64,000 nucleotides of DNA from Montifringilla adamsi (taxonomy: Eukaryota; Chordata; Aves; Passeriformes; Passeridae): contig JAGGNK010015336.1 in the NCBI GenBank assembly GCA_017590115.1, positions 2,215,870 to 2,279,869 on the forward strand, in the 5' to 3' direction. The stretch's first letter is position 1, and each line of letters opens with the position of its first letter. The notes under the pieces were generated by a model that saw nothing but the letters and a program-made list of their open reading frames with translations, had not been told where the DNA came from and did no database searches. Both the position numbers and the translations under genes were made by a program. Of the stretch, positions 35,400 through 47,628 are shown piece after piece.

Positions 35400-35968
35400 T
35401 ACAGCCTGTCATCCTGACCTCAGTGTTGGAACATGTTATGGAATAAATCACCTGGAGCATCATCATGTGGCTTGTGCCCCATGGGAGACCCCAAGGGACC
35501 AGGGGAAACCAGGGGCTGTGAAAAACAGGTCCTGCTTGGCCAACGTGATCCCATTTTATGACACGGTGACTTCAGGGATGAGGGAAAGGCTGGAGATGTC
35601 TGTGTGAATTTTAGTCAAGCTTTTGTCACCATTTGTCCCAACATTGTCATGGAAAAACAGTTTGCTCAGGCCTTGGGTGGGTGCTCTGTTAAATGGGTAA
35701 AAACCAGGCTGAGTGGCCGGGTGGGGAATGGAGTTAAATCCAGCTGGGGCCAGGCACCAGTGGTGTCCCCCAGGGTTGAGAATTGGGGTCAGCCCTGTTT
35801 AATATCTTTGCAAATGATGGGGATGAGGGAATCAGGCAGTGGTGGAGTCACCATGTTTGGATGGATTTAAAAAACATTTTGGCAATGTGGCACTTTGAGC
35901 CATATTTTATTGGGATCGGTTGCGTACGTTATCCTAAAAATCTTTTCCAACCAAAACGATTCTATGAC
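35400..35968 (+). mobile_element. CR1 LINE with coding remnant joined to its 3' end
   Basis: The first 450 bp derive from the reverse transcriptase part of CR1 ORF2. The remaining 105 bp ('ttggcaatgtggcactttga' to 'aaacgattctatga') are the CR1 3' terminus. The several hundred bases normally between are absent, so the copy carries an internal deletion or a template jump made at insertion. Confidence 0.85.
35405..35845 (+). pseudogene. CR1 ORF2 reverse transcriptase remnant, inactive
   Basis: CR1 ORF2 encodes an endonuclease and reverse transcriptase for target-primed retrotransposition. Four blocks remain in order. First is a PVILTSVLEHVME stretch from about 35406. Second is KNRSCLANVIPFYDTVT (35520-35570), related to the 'GRSCLTNL' region. 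Third is NFSQAFVTI (35605-35631), corresponding to catalytic motif A with both aspartates replaced. Fourth is, after a frameshift, LFNIFANDGDEGI (35791-35832), corresponding to the block after 'GVPQGS'. In-frame stops occur, for example just after VME and before the motif A block. The catalytic 'ADD' motif is absent. It cannot make a working enzyme. Confidence 0.82.
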
Positions 35969-37223
35969 AATGAGGTTTCAAACATATTTTTGGAAAGGTC
36001 CAGCCAGCCTTGTGGTCCTAGACTTAACTACTGCAGCATCCAGGAAGTCCCAGCTACTCAATTAAGGATACATTTTCTCTGTCCCAAAGAGAATTTGTTT
36101 TTATCCTAAAGGCTCTGCACAGGCACTTCTTGAAGAGCAGTGTCTGTCTGTACCTTCCAGGAAAGGGAAGGCACTGTGGGAATGCTGAACAGGCAGTAAT
36201 AGCTCTTAGCAGGGTGGAACTAAGCCATTAATTGCTACCTCAATGGTGTGTTACACCAGGGAGACCCAGATGAACTAGATCGTGACCTGCAGAACTAAAT
36301 CATGTGGGAAGACAGATGTTTTTTCTGATGAATGAGGTCTTCTCCCGAAAAGAAATAAACTGTTTCCTAACATTATGTTACAGATGCTAAAGCATCTTGC
36401 ACAGCGCTGGGAAAAGATTTGCTTTGGGAGGACTCACTGCATAATTCCTTTTTCCCTGCTGCTATTCAGTTCTTTATTATTGGGATAATTTATTATTTGT
36501 AACTAAAGCCCTTTCGAAAAACCTCCAGCCTCCACTGTAAGCAAATGCTTCCTAACTGATCGATTTGGGGATTTCCTCCAATTAAAGTAAAAGAGAGAAT
36601 ATATCACAGCCAAAATTAACATTTTCTTACTTGCCTATGTAATGGTTGACATGTGGGTCTGCAATTCTTCAGATGGGTCTCCAAGAGTGGAAATGTACTG
36701 AAATAGGTCCATATAGACAAAACACGTTATTGAATACATTTTTTCCAGGCAGAACCTCCCAGTAAAAGTGGAGCTGGCTACCAAGGGAAATGACTAGGAT
36801 TAGACAATTTCTCTTCACAGCCCATTTTGGGATTCACCCGTTATTAGTTCTGACAAACCCTTTTTCTCCCCAGCTCCAGGGAAATTCAAAATTAGAGGCT
36901 GCTGCTTTGTTTGGTACATTCAGGGAATTGTACCCTTTAAATATGCGTTAGTGTTCATACATAATGTCAAGACAAAAAATGAGAGAGCAAATGAACTGGT
37001 CCTGGAGGGAGTTCTGCAGATCCTGATTTTTCCAATCACTGCTGATAGCACACAATCAATGCTGATGGATAATTGGGAGGGCTGCACCAAATCACAGGTA
37101 CTTCCACTCATGGATATTCCTTGGAGTGTAGGTTCCATAACCTACCAGAAATATAGTTGATTTTGCGTTTTATTAATTTGGAATAGAACTGGAAACCCAG
37201 TTCAATTCAATCCAGTCTGACAA
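35969..37223. other. Unique sequence, no recognised feature
   Basis: No gene or repeat is recognised. The part near 36440-36650 is complex and free of simple repeats. Confidence 0.4.
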
Positions 37224-37495
37224 GACTATTTACAAGGGCAGGACTGTTTACAGGACAAAGGGGAATGGGTTCCAGCTGAAAGAGAGTCAATTAAGATTAG
37301 ATATTATTCTGAGGATGGTGAGACCCAGGCACAGATTACCCAGAGAAGCTGTGGCTGCCCCAGACATGGAAATGTCCAAGGCCAGGTTGGATAGAGCTTG
37401 GAGCAACCTGGTCTGATGAAAGGTGTCCCTACCCATGACAAGGGGCTGGAACTGGCTGATATTTTAGGTCTCTTTTTACCCAAACAATGATTCTT
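37224..37495 (+). mobile_element. CR1 LINE, about 270-bp 3' part
   Basis: Landmarks are 'acaggacaaaggggaatggg', 'gattagatattattctgagg', 'acccagagaagctgtggctg', 'gagcttggagcaacctggtc' and the eroded end 'cccaaacaatgattctt'. Confidence 0.93.
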
Positions 37496-37757
37496 GGAAA
37501 AGCAGAACTGATTTCAGTCCCATGCCAGTGCTGTGTACCCCGATACCTCCCAAACAATGTTGGTCATTGCATCAGAAAATTTGCCAGACGAGGCAGAGAA
37601 AGTGAAAATCTCAGTCCACGTTCTGGGTGACCAGACAGTGAATTCTCCAAGCTCACACAGAAACTTTGGGCAAAGACCTGAACAATATCATCAAGCTGCA
37701 AACATACCCTTACACAATCAAATTTAGTTAGCCATGGAAATTTTAACAGATGGATCT

Positions 37758-37862
37758 TTGAATCATATACTGGTTTGGGTAAGAAGGGACCTAAAATTCA
37801 TCCAGTTTCAACCCTATGGCCATGGGCAGGGACACTTCCCACTAGACCAGGTTGGTCAAAGT
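37758..37862 (-). mobile_element. CR1 LINE, short 3' end
   Basis: 'gaatcatatactggtttggg', 'aagaagggacctaaaattca', 'ccatgggcagggacacttcc' and 'actagaccaggttggtcaaa' are complements of the CR1 3' end. Confidence 0.92.
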
Positions 37863-38221
37863 GCATTTACCCTCTTGGCAAGTTTGGTGAGTTTTTACTG
37901 TGAGACATTAGATGCTTTTTGAATGATCTATCTCATCTGCCTCAAGTGATGTACAAATTAGTCTGAGCAATTTATCAAAATTTCCAGTCTATGTGATGGA
38001 CAGAGATAGATAACTACAAAAATCTCTGTAGAAAAGAGGGGGCAAAGGAGGTTAATTGAATTTCATTAATAATGGTAGAAGTGTTTGGGGAAAGAAAGGG
38101 AGTATTTGTGAAGAAATGGTATTTTTCCCTCTTTTTCCTTGAGCTGTGCTCACACAGAACTACTGGAGGTGACCACATATTTATTTAGCCAGTAACTGGA
38201 TTAAGTAGTTGCTTTTTCCCT
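37863..38221. other. Unique sequence, no recognised feature
   Basis: About 360 bp with no gene or repeat recognised. Confidence 0.4.
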
Positions 38222-38249
38222 TCAGGGAAGGTTTAGATTGGATATTATT
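38222..38249 (+). mobile_element. Tiny CR1 fragment beside an A-rich array
   Basis: 'gggaaggtttagattgg' plus 'atattatta' matches the CR1 'aggtttagattggatattag' region, then is replaced by the CAAA/CAA array. The short length limits confidence. Confidence 0.5.
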
Positions 38250-38287
38250 AAAAACAAACAAACAAACAACAACAACAAAAAAAAAAC
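38250..38287. repeat. (CAAA)n/(CAA)n microsatellite with poly-A
   Basis: Three to four AAAC units, three AAC units and a run of ten A. It starts where a CR1 would read 'aggaaaaatt', so it may have grown from that A-rich site. Confidence 0.9.
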
Positions 38288-38504
38288 TATAAAAGGTCTC
38301 AGCAACCTGGAGGTGCAGAGTGAGATGTGGGAATAAATTACATCTTGGGGCTGCCTCCAAGAGTTCCACTGAAAAGTAATAATTTCCATCAGCTGGTTGG
38401 AAGGATATGGGTTGGAGTGCTTATGTGGCACAGGTCTCTTTGGTGAACTGACCCAGCTGACACCACCAATTGTAAATTCAGGTTGAATTGAAGTGAGGTT
38501 CATT

Positions 38505-38689
38505 AAATCATAGAATCACAGAAAACATGGAATTGCCTGGGTTGAAAAGGATCTTAAAGATCATCTCAAGGACATTTTAAGGTCCCTATTATGAGCAGGG
38601 ACACCTTCCACTATCCCAGGTTGCTCCAAGCCCCATCCAACCAGCCTTGAACACTTCCAGGGATGGGGCGTCCACAGCTTCTCTGGGAA
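38505..38689 (-). mobile_element. CR1 LINE, about 185-bp 3' end
   Basis: 'catagaatcacagaaaacat', 'tcttaaagatcatctcaagg', 'agcagggacaccttccacta', 'ttgctccaagccccatccaa', 'cttccagggatggggcgtcc' and 'acagcttctctggg' follow the CR1 order in complement. Confidence 0.95.
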
Positions 38690-41152
38690 AAGTATTAAAC
38701 TCAAATAATCTTCCTACCTATTCTTTCTTGGACAATGCCATTGACTTGCTGAAACCTCCCTCAGGCTCCCAGGAAGAAAGCCTTACTCAGGACTATTCCT
38801 TAAACTGTGAATTTCCTCCCATTAAACTCCTGAAAGCAACCCTGGAAACCCCTATGAATACGTGTTTCTGTTAAACACAGTTTGCAGTTCTGTTTTCTGC
38901 TTCTCTGTCTCTTGGTTAAAATCTTTCTGACAAATCTGTCAATGCCAGTCTTCTTAGGGGATCAGTCCTGGAGCCACATTTAATGCAAAAGCTGGAGGGA
39001 GAGGAAGGAAATGCCTTTTCTCACTTACAATGGGATACTGAGAAGCCCAGGGAGTAGTAGTTGGTTTTGGTAAGTGTCAGAGGAGTGCAAAGGAAGAGAA
39101 TAAATTTTACAAGCATCCAGAAGGTCATTTGGTCAGTCCCTGAAATGTCTGGCAGGTTTCTATGAATGCTCTTGAAATCACCCAAGAATAGGAGTTGTCT
39201 TTATGCTCCTGAGGGGAGACCATCTCTTCCAAAAACTCATCCTCCCTCTATCAAAAAGTTTGATGTAAGACTACATGAACATTCCCTCCTGGAGAATGTG
39301 TGTGTTGCTTTCTACCTATGTTGAAAACAGAACAGTTTATTTCCCTTTTCTCCATGGTATCTTCAGCAAATTCGATTATTTTTTTTATTATCTTTGACTA
39401 ATTACATAACCCAGACTATTGCTGAGTTTTGTATCTTAAAAGAATTCTGATTTTTACCCTGCTAAGCTCACGGAGAGCTTGTCTGTGACACTCTGCAATC
39501 CCATTGTGGGTGTATTCATCCTTCCTGACACAACTTCTGCTTTCTTCAAACAATTTTTCACACTTTAATTTGCCACGTCAGAACACAGAGTGGAGGGGGC
39601 AAATTAGGTGGTAATGCTTGGCTTGTCCCTCTTATTATTTGCTTTCTTATTTGAGTTTCAGATGAGTCACTGCCCACCAGCACTTCTGATTCTCTTGAGT
39701 CTTGTTTTGACTCAGATGGGAGCCCTGGCTTCATCCAGCCAAGAATAGAGCTGTTTGCTGGGTGAGAAAAAGTGGAAATAAGTCAAGATTTAACCTCTTT
39801 TTTATACTGGTGTATCACATACATTGAAGACACAGAGAACATTTCCAACTTGGAGCAGTCTTTGCCACCAGGAAGATATTTACAGCCCCTCTGCCCTGAG
39901 GGCTGTTGAAGCCACTGCCTCCCTGTCCAAAGGAAGTAGAGAGAATGGGAGGATATGGATACCTGGATATTAGTTTTGGGAATAGAGTAAAATATCAAAC
40001 TTTCTACAGGCCTGAGTGGCTTCTGTCATTTTTCTTAAATACTCTTTGAGTATTTATAAAAAGTCTTTGTTGTCAGTATCCTTCTACCTTTGAAGCTGAA
40101 TTTTTCGTCTTTAGTATAGCTGGAAGCTTCAGTCTGGCCAAGCCTTGTGATTCTCATTTTTCTGAGAAAAGAAAAAATCTGGGTCATTTAAGTTCTTATA
40201 AATGGGGGCCAAGAATCCAAGCAACAAAAGACAAACATCATATCTTTATTTATCTGTTTTAGAGATAATGTTGTAACCTAGGAATACCAGTGCAATAAGT
40301 GACTCACTTTTATCTGGTGATATGTATCAGGCCATTCAGACCTTTTGCTATAAGAAACCCACATCTTCAAAATTTCCTTCGTAGAAATCAAATGAAATAA
40401 ATAATTTAGGGGTATATTTTCAAATGTCTTAAGGATACATGTTGTTTTTCTTTGGTTTGGTTCGTTGGTTGGGGTTTTTTTCGTTGCACTGAATTACCAT
40501 TCAGAATTAAACTCAATTGGAGGTTAAGAAAAGGACATGTAGGTGTCCTTTATGATGAATAAAGCTACAAAAGGTAATAAATAAAACATGGCATCACTAA
40601 CCACTGGAGACATCTTGTGCTTTTATCTGCACTGTAATGAAATACTTAACCAGTGAGCATATGTGATACTTGAAAAAATTACCTTTGCCAAGCAACAAGA
40701 TTTTTTTGTTCTCCCTTGTCTACAAAAAACCCACAAAACTGTATAGAATCTTACAATATTTGTAGGTTTATTAGCTCTTCTTTTTTTTTTTTTTTTTTTT
40801 TGTTTCTTACAACCTAATGCAGCAGTGATGAAATACTTTGGGGGGATAGCCCCAGAGGATCTGTTTAACTACACACACTGTGAAAACATCCCCAAGGCAC
40901 TGGATAAAGCCAATGGGCTCCAGATGTGCCCTGCAGGGTCCTCACCAAATATTTAATTCACCAGAATAAGAACTTTGCAGTATGTTGAAGAATGGGGGCA
41001 GGACAGGTAAAGCAGTAACAATTTACAGAAATCCCTTTGAGCTGGCAGCAGGAGCTGCATGTTTTGGTTTAGAATTTGCTCCATAAACTGCTGGTGGGGA
41101 GTCACTCCAGTTGTCCTGGTGAGAGATCCACACAGAATTAAAAATATATTAA
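38690..41152. other. Unique sequence, poly-T at 40781-40801
   Basis: No gene or interspersed repeat is recognised. The 21-base T run is the only distinct item. Confidence 0.45.
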
Positions 41153-41176
41153 AATATATATATATATATATATATA
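41153..41176. repeat. (TA)n microsatellite abutting a CR1 3' end
   Basis: About 12 TA units directly touch the 3' terminus of the following minus-strand CR1, where the CR1's short terminal repeats would be expected. Confidence 0.92.
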
Positions 41177-41341
41177 ATCAAATAATGGTTTGGGTTGGAA
41201 GGGAGCTTAAAAATCATCCCATGCCAAGCCCCTACCATGTCAGGGACACCTTCCACTGGACTAGATTGCTCAGAGTTTCATCCAGCCTTTCCTTGAACAC
41301 CTCCAGGGGTGGAGCAGCCACAGCTTCTCTGTGCACTGTCT
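41177..41341 (-). mobile_element. CR1 LINE, about 165-bp 3' end
   Basis: 'aataatggtttgggttggaa', 'gggagcttaaaaatcatccc', 'cagggacaccttccactgga', 'gcctttccttgaacacctcc' and 'agcagccacagcttctctgt' are in CR1 order in complement. Confidence 0.95.
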
Positions 41342-42851
41342 AAATGTTTATTAAAGTCGTAATCTGATGTTTCAGTATTCATCTCTTTGCCCCCATGGCA
41401 TATTTTGAAAATACCAATGAATGCTGAGATCAAATCCACCAGACTCTGAGACTCCACAGCCACCCAGGTTACCTTGGGGCTGTTACCTGAAATATTGCAC
41501 AGCGTCCCTGAGGAATCATTCTGGAGTCTCATTTTGGAGCTTCCTCTGTTGCTTTTGCATCTCTTGCCACAATGGTCCTGGTGACATTTTGACCTTACCC
41601 TGTCTTTTCTGTGACATCCATTCAAACTTCATTAAAAGTGCAGCTTCATTCTTTCTTCTTTTGTCAGCCACAAAAGAGTTCAAAACATCAAAATTACATA
41701 AAAATATTGATGCATCAATAGTCACTCATCATCTCCTTGATGTGAATGGGACAGGTTTTGTTCTTCCATGGCAGTTTTCCATGACTCTGCACTCAGCTGT
41801 TCTCTCCTTGTCCCAAATTGTGTAGAAAATGTCAAGTCCAGAGTGACAATTCCACCCCTACGATCCAAACAATAATCCAACACCTTAGTAGTGCCTGCCC
41901 AGGTTTTAAAAATAATCTTGGTCTTCACATTTTTTCTTCCTAAAGGGTGCCTTTTTTTCTTCATAAACCTCTAGTTTTCTTAAGGGAGGCATGAGACTGA
42001 CCTCAGGCAGCAATTATTATTCTTTACCTAAATTTATGTGCCTCTAACCAGCAATAGAAATATGACAAATGAGTATCAGTGGAAATTGTAAACCCCAGAC
42101 TCCCCTGGGATTTAGCAACTTTCTTAATGAGAAAAACAATAACCATCCCAGTCTTGGGAGGGTTGAAGATAAATGACTGTCTGTTGTTGATATTTTGATC
42201 TATGGGACAAATATGGTGTTTCTATTGAGAGAGAGTTTATATAAAGGCAGCTGAAACCCATAGGCTGTGTTCTTTGCGGGCAAATCCACTTGATATCACT
42301 AAGAGAGAAAAGCAGATGTTTATAAATCACTACTTTTCCCAGGCTCAAAAAGGAACATGTTTCCCCCTTCTCTTTTTATTTCTTTTTTTTTTTTTCTTTA
42401 CCATTTCTTGAACTAAAAGACCACCTAATGGGTGGAAAAATACCTGGAAGGTCATGTTACAAAATTCACAGCTCTCTCTTGAACTGTCCTTTGGACAGCC
42501 ACATACAAAGGCTCTGAGGCCAAAGATGTTCTTTAATGTCAATGAAATATCTTAGCAAGGAGAAAGAAAAAAAAGCACATGTAAAGAGACAAATTCTAAT
42601 GGATCTCAGAGACAGAATTGTTAGAAATATTTCACAGAATTTCCAGTAATATTGCTATTTTTTCCTTAGCTTTTAGACTGTATTGTCATACTCTGTGATG
42701 TAATATTATATTTTATGAAGACTGTATATCACACTTACTTTAATTAACCCAGACAAGTCATTTTCTGTCTGATGGCAAGTTTCTTGGTGTCAAAATAAAA
42801 GATAGTTCTTATCTTGAAGAGAGCATTGTGACTTTACTGATACAATTCTCT
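41342..42851. other. Unique sequence, poly-T at 42383-42395
   Basis: Open frames of 134 codons (41421-41825, plus) and 115 codons (41278-41625, minus) overlap each other, and the minus one runs into CR1 sequence. Neither resembles a known protein. Confidence 0.45.
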
Positions 42852-43045
42852 TGTGGTTTAACACCAGCTGGGAACTCAGCTCAAGTCTCAGTCCCCTAAA
42901 AACGAGAAAACTCATGACTGGAGATAAAGACATTTTAATAGGTAAAATCTGCACACATCAGCAAAGCAAAACAAGAAATTCACTCCCTGCTTCCCATGGG
43001 CAGGCAGGTGTTGAGCCACCCCCAGGAAAGCTGGGCTCTATCTTT
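42852..43045 (-). mobile_element. ERVL-type LTR fragment (3' half of the LTR)
   Basis: On the plus strand: 'tgtggtttaacaccagctgg', 'gaactcagctcaagtctcag', 'cattttaataggtaaaatct', 'aacaagaaattcactccctg', 'cttcccatgggcaggcaggt', 'gttgagccacccccagg' and 'aaagctgggctctatc' match the complement of the U5-R part of the common avian ERVL LTR. It belongs to the same broad group as 15775-16320. The U3 half with promoter is missing after about 43045. No viral genes adjoin. Confidence 0.85.
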
Positions 43046-46000
43046 GGTAAAAGAAGCATGAGAAGAAAATTATCAACAGATTAAGTACTATTCTGGCACG
43101 TGGAAGTAGGGAAACTTTCAGTAGGGTTGAGTTTTTGTTGTTTTGTTTTTATTCTTTTTTTTAAGTGAAGGAATTTAACATCTGAAACAATTCACCATAT
43201 AGGATTATCCACTTTCAAAGAGTTAAAAAATCAAGATTAGCATTGATGAGGACAAAGTCTCCTGAGTAGTAGCGCCCCTCTTGTCAGGCCTTGAAAAAGC
43301 ATAAAAAATTTGAGCAGCATCTGGCTTAAAATTTCCAAATTCTCGGGAACTGGAAGCCACAACAAACCTGCTGCAGTGCAGGGGGTGTGTCATTTTGGGA
43401 CCATGTAACTGGATTTTCACTGAATGCATTGACTGTGCCAGAAAACAGATTAAAAAGGGAAAGCAAAGGGGAAGAGACAAATTTCCACAGTGGCACACAC
43501 CACATTTTTCTTGTGAACTGTATTTTTAGTGTTCTCCCATCACATTTCACTCTTCACTTGCATCATTCCCTCCCCAAACTTCTGATGCTTTCTCTCGTGG
43601 GGTCGTTTTATCCTGTGGATCTCGCCTCCACTGTCTGAACTGTACAACATCTTTTTCCAGACTTTTCCTCTCTGTGGCTCAGGGAATTTAGGCAGCAGGG
43701 GCTTTAACAGTTGTGCTCATTTTTGTGGTAGATCTCATGGATTTTATAACTGTCCATTAAAATCAAGGGGGAAAGATGACTAAGAGAAAAATAAGTGTTT
43801 TTAAAAAACTTTATTTTATAAAACTGTCGTAACATAGCTTTGGTTACATATAATGCAAAAACAGCCAGGTGAAGCCAGCAATGGAGTTGATAAGACAAAG
43901 CAGGTCCTCATTACACATGAGCAGTGGTTGTGTGATCATGGAATAAACACTAAAAGCTTTCACCAACCCTGCTGAGGCTTTTGTGGCTCACCCTCCAAAT
44001 TACCTCTCTTTCTCCTGTTCCACTCCAGGGGTTTTACCTCACCTGCAATCATCCCTTCAGACCTTCTGACACAGCCCAGCCAGTTCCCCTGGCTCCTATT
44101 AATTGATACTGGCTTATTATTTATATCATTTATTGGCTGTGGTAGAAACCAGCAAGGGGCCGTTCTCCCACTCCCATCTCCTGCTCCCATGGAACTGAAC
44201 GCTGAGTTGTGGTTGGGGAACATTAACTCTCCAAAGGCATATGGAAATGTTTGCTCTGACTGGTGATCTGGGAGGCTTTATTGTTGTGATTACCGTCTTG
44301 CTCTTCTATTCTTAGCTCCAGTTCTTGCTTTTAGTGCCTGCCATATCTCAAGGGGTTTTACAGAGACAGAAGTAATTTTCTGGAGAGGAATGTGGAAGTT
44401 TCCATGTGGCAAAAAGTAGGGAAAGGAGTGTGGTCAAGTGGGCAGCAAATCAGGATATGAATCAAAGACTGCTGATACTGAGAGGAACAATAATATAAAC
44501 TGCAGGGCCTTTGGGTCCCCAGAGTCGAACTATATCTTATAATGCCACATTGTGTATGGGGCAAAAATGTAAAAATATCACATTTTTTTGGTGAAAAGCT
44601 ATGCTTAATAATATGTAAGAGGGACTGCTAAGAGCCGGAGAGCAGTGTATTTGTCAGTACTCCTCTATATGTTGTCCCTTTTATTGTAAAGTGTTTTACT
44701 GGGAGATTAAATACAATCCTTAAATCCTTTACTGTCAACATAGTCTGAGTCCAAACCAAACATTGCATATAGCAAGCAGCAAGCCTTTACTCCTGATCAA
44801 GAAGGGAATTCAGGAGCTCAGAAGGCCATGCCAGGATTGCCTCTCTTGGCCACATGTAAGGAGAAAGCTCTGCTCCAAAACGAGCATCTGTATTCTTGCT
44901 TGCACAGATCAAACCCATATTTATACTCTTATGAGTTTGGAGAAATCCATAGGAGACTGTGAAGAGGGAAAAGGTTTCAGTGCTGTGGACAGAGCTGTGG
45001 ATGGGGAAAAAGTGACTTTTGGAATCTTTCCAAACCTCCTCACCACTCCAGACCTCACTGGATTGTCCTCCCAACTCATCACCTCCCTTTATCCTCCCTC
45101 TTTTTTTATTTTTTTAACCAGTATTTCTCAGAGGCCTGACATCATCTTCACATTCTTCCCCTGAAATTCTACCTCACTTTTGATGCCTTAAGGGCTGGAA
45201 ATGAGAGTGAGGATCCCAGAGGTGCCAGGCAAGTGTTCTGCCTTTTGGAACCAACTCACAGATATTTTTTTTGCCGCACCTGACAGAACAATGAACTTTC
45301 TGATTCAATTACAAACTTCCATTTCCCCATACAAGGAAAAAGGAAGGAAAAACCCATGTACACTTCTCATCATTAAAGCAGACAAAATTGAGCTCATGTA
45401 CAGGCAGTGATTAACTAGTTGTGGAGAATAACAACATACTAGGATGACAACTTGGCTTCTCAGTGCTTTCCTGCTGTCCTTTAGTCTTTGGAAATTGCCT
45501 CTGCCCTTCAGGCAGGGCAAACCTTGATGAACTGAGCAGCTGGAGAAAGGCAGAAATATTCACCTCATGTAAGAAGCTGACAAAAGTGAAGTGATCTTTC
45601 CTTTCCTGGTTGTTCTTCAGCTTCTAACACAAGAGAAATATTGATGATTTTTATCCCATAGACATTTCATAGATGTTGTTGATCATGGAAGAGGGGTGGC
45701 TGACTGCCAGGATAGCATAATACATCCTGTTTATGTTCTAAAGCACAGACTATTTTGATGTCATTTCTCAGTAAGATCAAAGATCAGAAACTGAATTCTA
45801 TTGTTATGGATCCAACATGGAATTGGTCATACCTGGAATCCACCTGACTTGGAGGAATAAAACACATTAAGTGAAGAATTAGCAACAGTTTCCACTCTTG
45901 CCTATCTTGGCTCACACATGAAAAGCTGTTTTGTCTTTACTATGCATCCATATCACCTGAAATCTCTTCAGCTTGTGTTCAATGTCCTCCCTGTGGATGT

Positions 46001-47104
46001 GTCTTATTTCTCTGAGTTATCCCAATAAATCCTTTCACACTATCCAGTGCCAGAGTTTTGTGACCATAACCCACAGATATAATTTCTCAGGTGTCATCTA
46101 CAGTGAAGTTCTTCACAACAAAGTTTTCTGATTTTAGTAATATATAAAGGCATTGATGAATCCTCTAATGACTTTAGGGAATGGAGAGTCACCTTTTTTT
46201 CATTCTTTGCACTGTGCTTGCATTTTCTCCTTGGGGACCTTAAATATTTCAGGACATTTATAAAGGTTGACTTCTTCTTGCCTGCCTGCCTACCTCTATA
46301 GAGTATTTTATTTGGTCTTATGTCAAATGAAGATGCAGGCTCAGAAGGTTAGTAACACTTAAAAGCACAGGAAAGATCAATATGGGATTTGGAAAAGTGG
46401 GAAGAAGCAACCCTGATGGAACTTTATAGCCCACCAGAGAGTGTTTTTATCTTGGAGCTTTGTGAAGGGAAAATCAGTCGAGACTCACCCTACCTAACTG
46501 AGGCTCTAAATTTTGAGCACAGCAGCCCTTGGGAAACATAAGAATCTCCAGAGGGTAGTACAGTCTATCCCAAGATCTTTTTTCACTGACTGTAATAGGA
46601 GCTGAAAGTGGCTGTGCTCATTTTTAAGTGCTTAAAGTAAGATAAGGTAAATTTGGGCTCAGCAGTGAATCCAACTTACCTGTAAAGAAAATGAATGCTA
46701 AAGCCATCCTGCAGATTGAAGAATTGCTGAGTCTGTGCTTGGAATGTGCAGGGCTGGAGGATCCTGGCACAGGCTTCCCAGCACTTGGCCTTGCTGCTGA
46801 GCATGTCAGAAACACCCCAGTGGAATCATGAAGCCAGGAAACAAAAGGGAAAGAACAACCCAGACCTGCCTGGTGTTTTCCTACCTGATGCTGTCAGCAC
46901 TGCCACTCATCCCAAACTTCTGCATTTTGCTACCTGCCTGGTGGTCAGGAATTCCAGGAGCTCTTCTGGTGCATCAACATTCTCCATGAAGTCCTTTTCT
47001 GCTTTTTCTTTCTTTATCTAGTGCGACAGCAAGCTGGGCACTACAAAGTTAGTGCCACAGTTAGGCAGAGGATTGCAGTAATCACTCCTGGGGTCCCTTT
47101 TCAG
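43046..47104. other. Unique sequence, no recognised gene
   Basis: About 4 kb without CR1. A weak LTR-like segment ends near 46080. Open frames include one of 133 codons (44763-45164, plus) with no signature. Confidence 0.45.
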
Positions 47105-47628
47105 TGAACTCTGCTCTGCTCTTGTGAGACCTCTCCTTCAGTACTGTGGCCAGACCTCAGGGCCCCAGTACAAGAAAAATGTGGTCCTGTTGGAATGAGT
47201 CCAGAGGAGGACACCAAATTGATCCCAGGGCTGGAACAGCTCAGCTATGGATCCAGACTGGGAAAGCTGGGGTTGTCCTGGAGAAGAAAAGGCTCTGGGG
47301 AGATCCAAGAACCCCTTCCAGTGCCTGAAGAGGATCCAAGAGATCTGGAGAGGGACTTTTCACAAGAGCATGAATAGCTAGGATGGGGAATGATATTCTT
47401 AAGCTGAAGAACATTAGGTTTTAGATATTAGGAAGAAATTCTTTATGAGGCACTGGCACAGGTTGCCCAGAGAAGCTGTGGCTGCCCCATCCCTGGAAGT
47501 GTTCAACACCAGGCTGGATTAGACTCTGAGTAACCTGGGATAGTGACAGGTGTCGCTGTCCATGGCAGAGGGGTTGGAAATAAATGACCTTTAAGATCCT
47601 TTCCAGCCCAAACCATTCTGTGATTCTT
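47105..47628 (+). mobile_element. CR1 LINE, about 525-bp 3' part (longest continuous copy)
   Basis: It begins at 'tctgctctgctcttgtgaga' and continues 'ccttcagtactgtggcc', 'gagtccagaggaggacacca', 'tggggttgtcctggagaaga', 'tagatattaggaagaaattc', 'ctgtggctgccccatccctg' and 'tttaagatcctttccagccc', ending 'aaaccattctgtgattctt'. Open frames within it are chance. Confidence 0.95.

Noticed and set aside
35920..35930. Local CpGs in 'gcgtacg'
   Set aside because: They lie inside a CR1 3' remnant and number only a few, so they are not treated as a regulatory signal.
41278..41825. Overlapping 115-codon (minus) and 134-codon (plus) open frames
   Set aside because: They overlap on opposite strands, one extends into CR1, and neither has recognisable domains or codon evidence.
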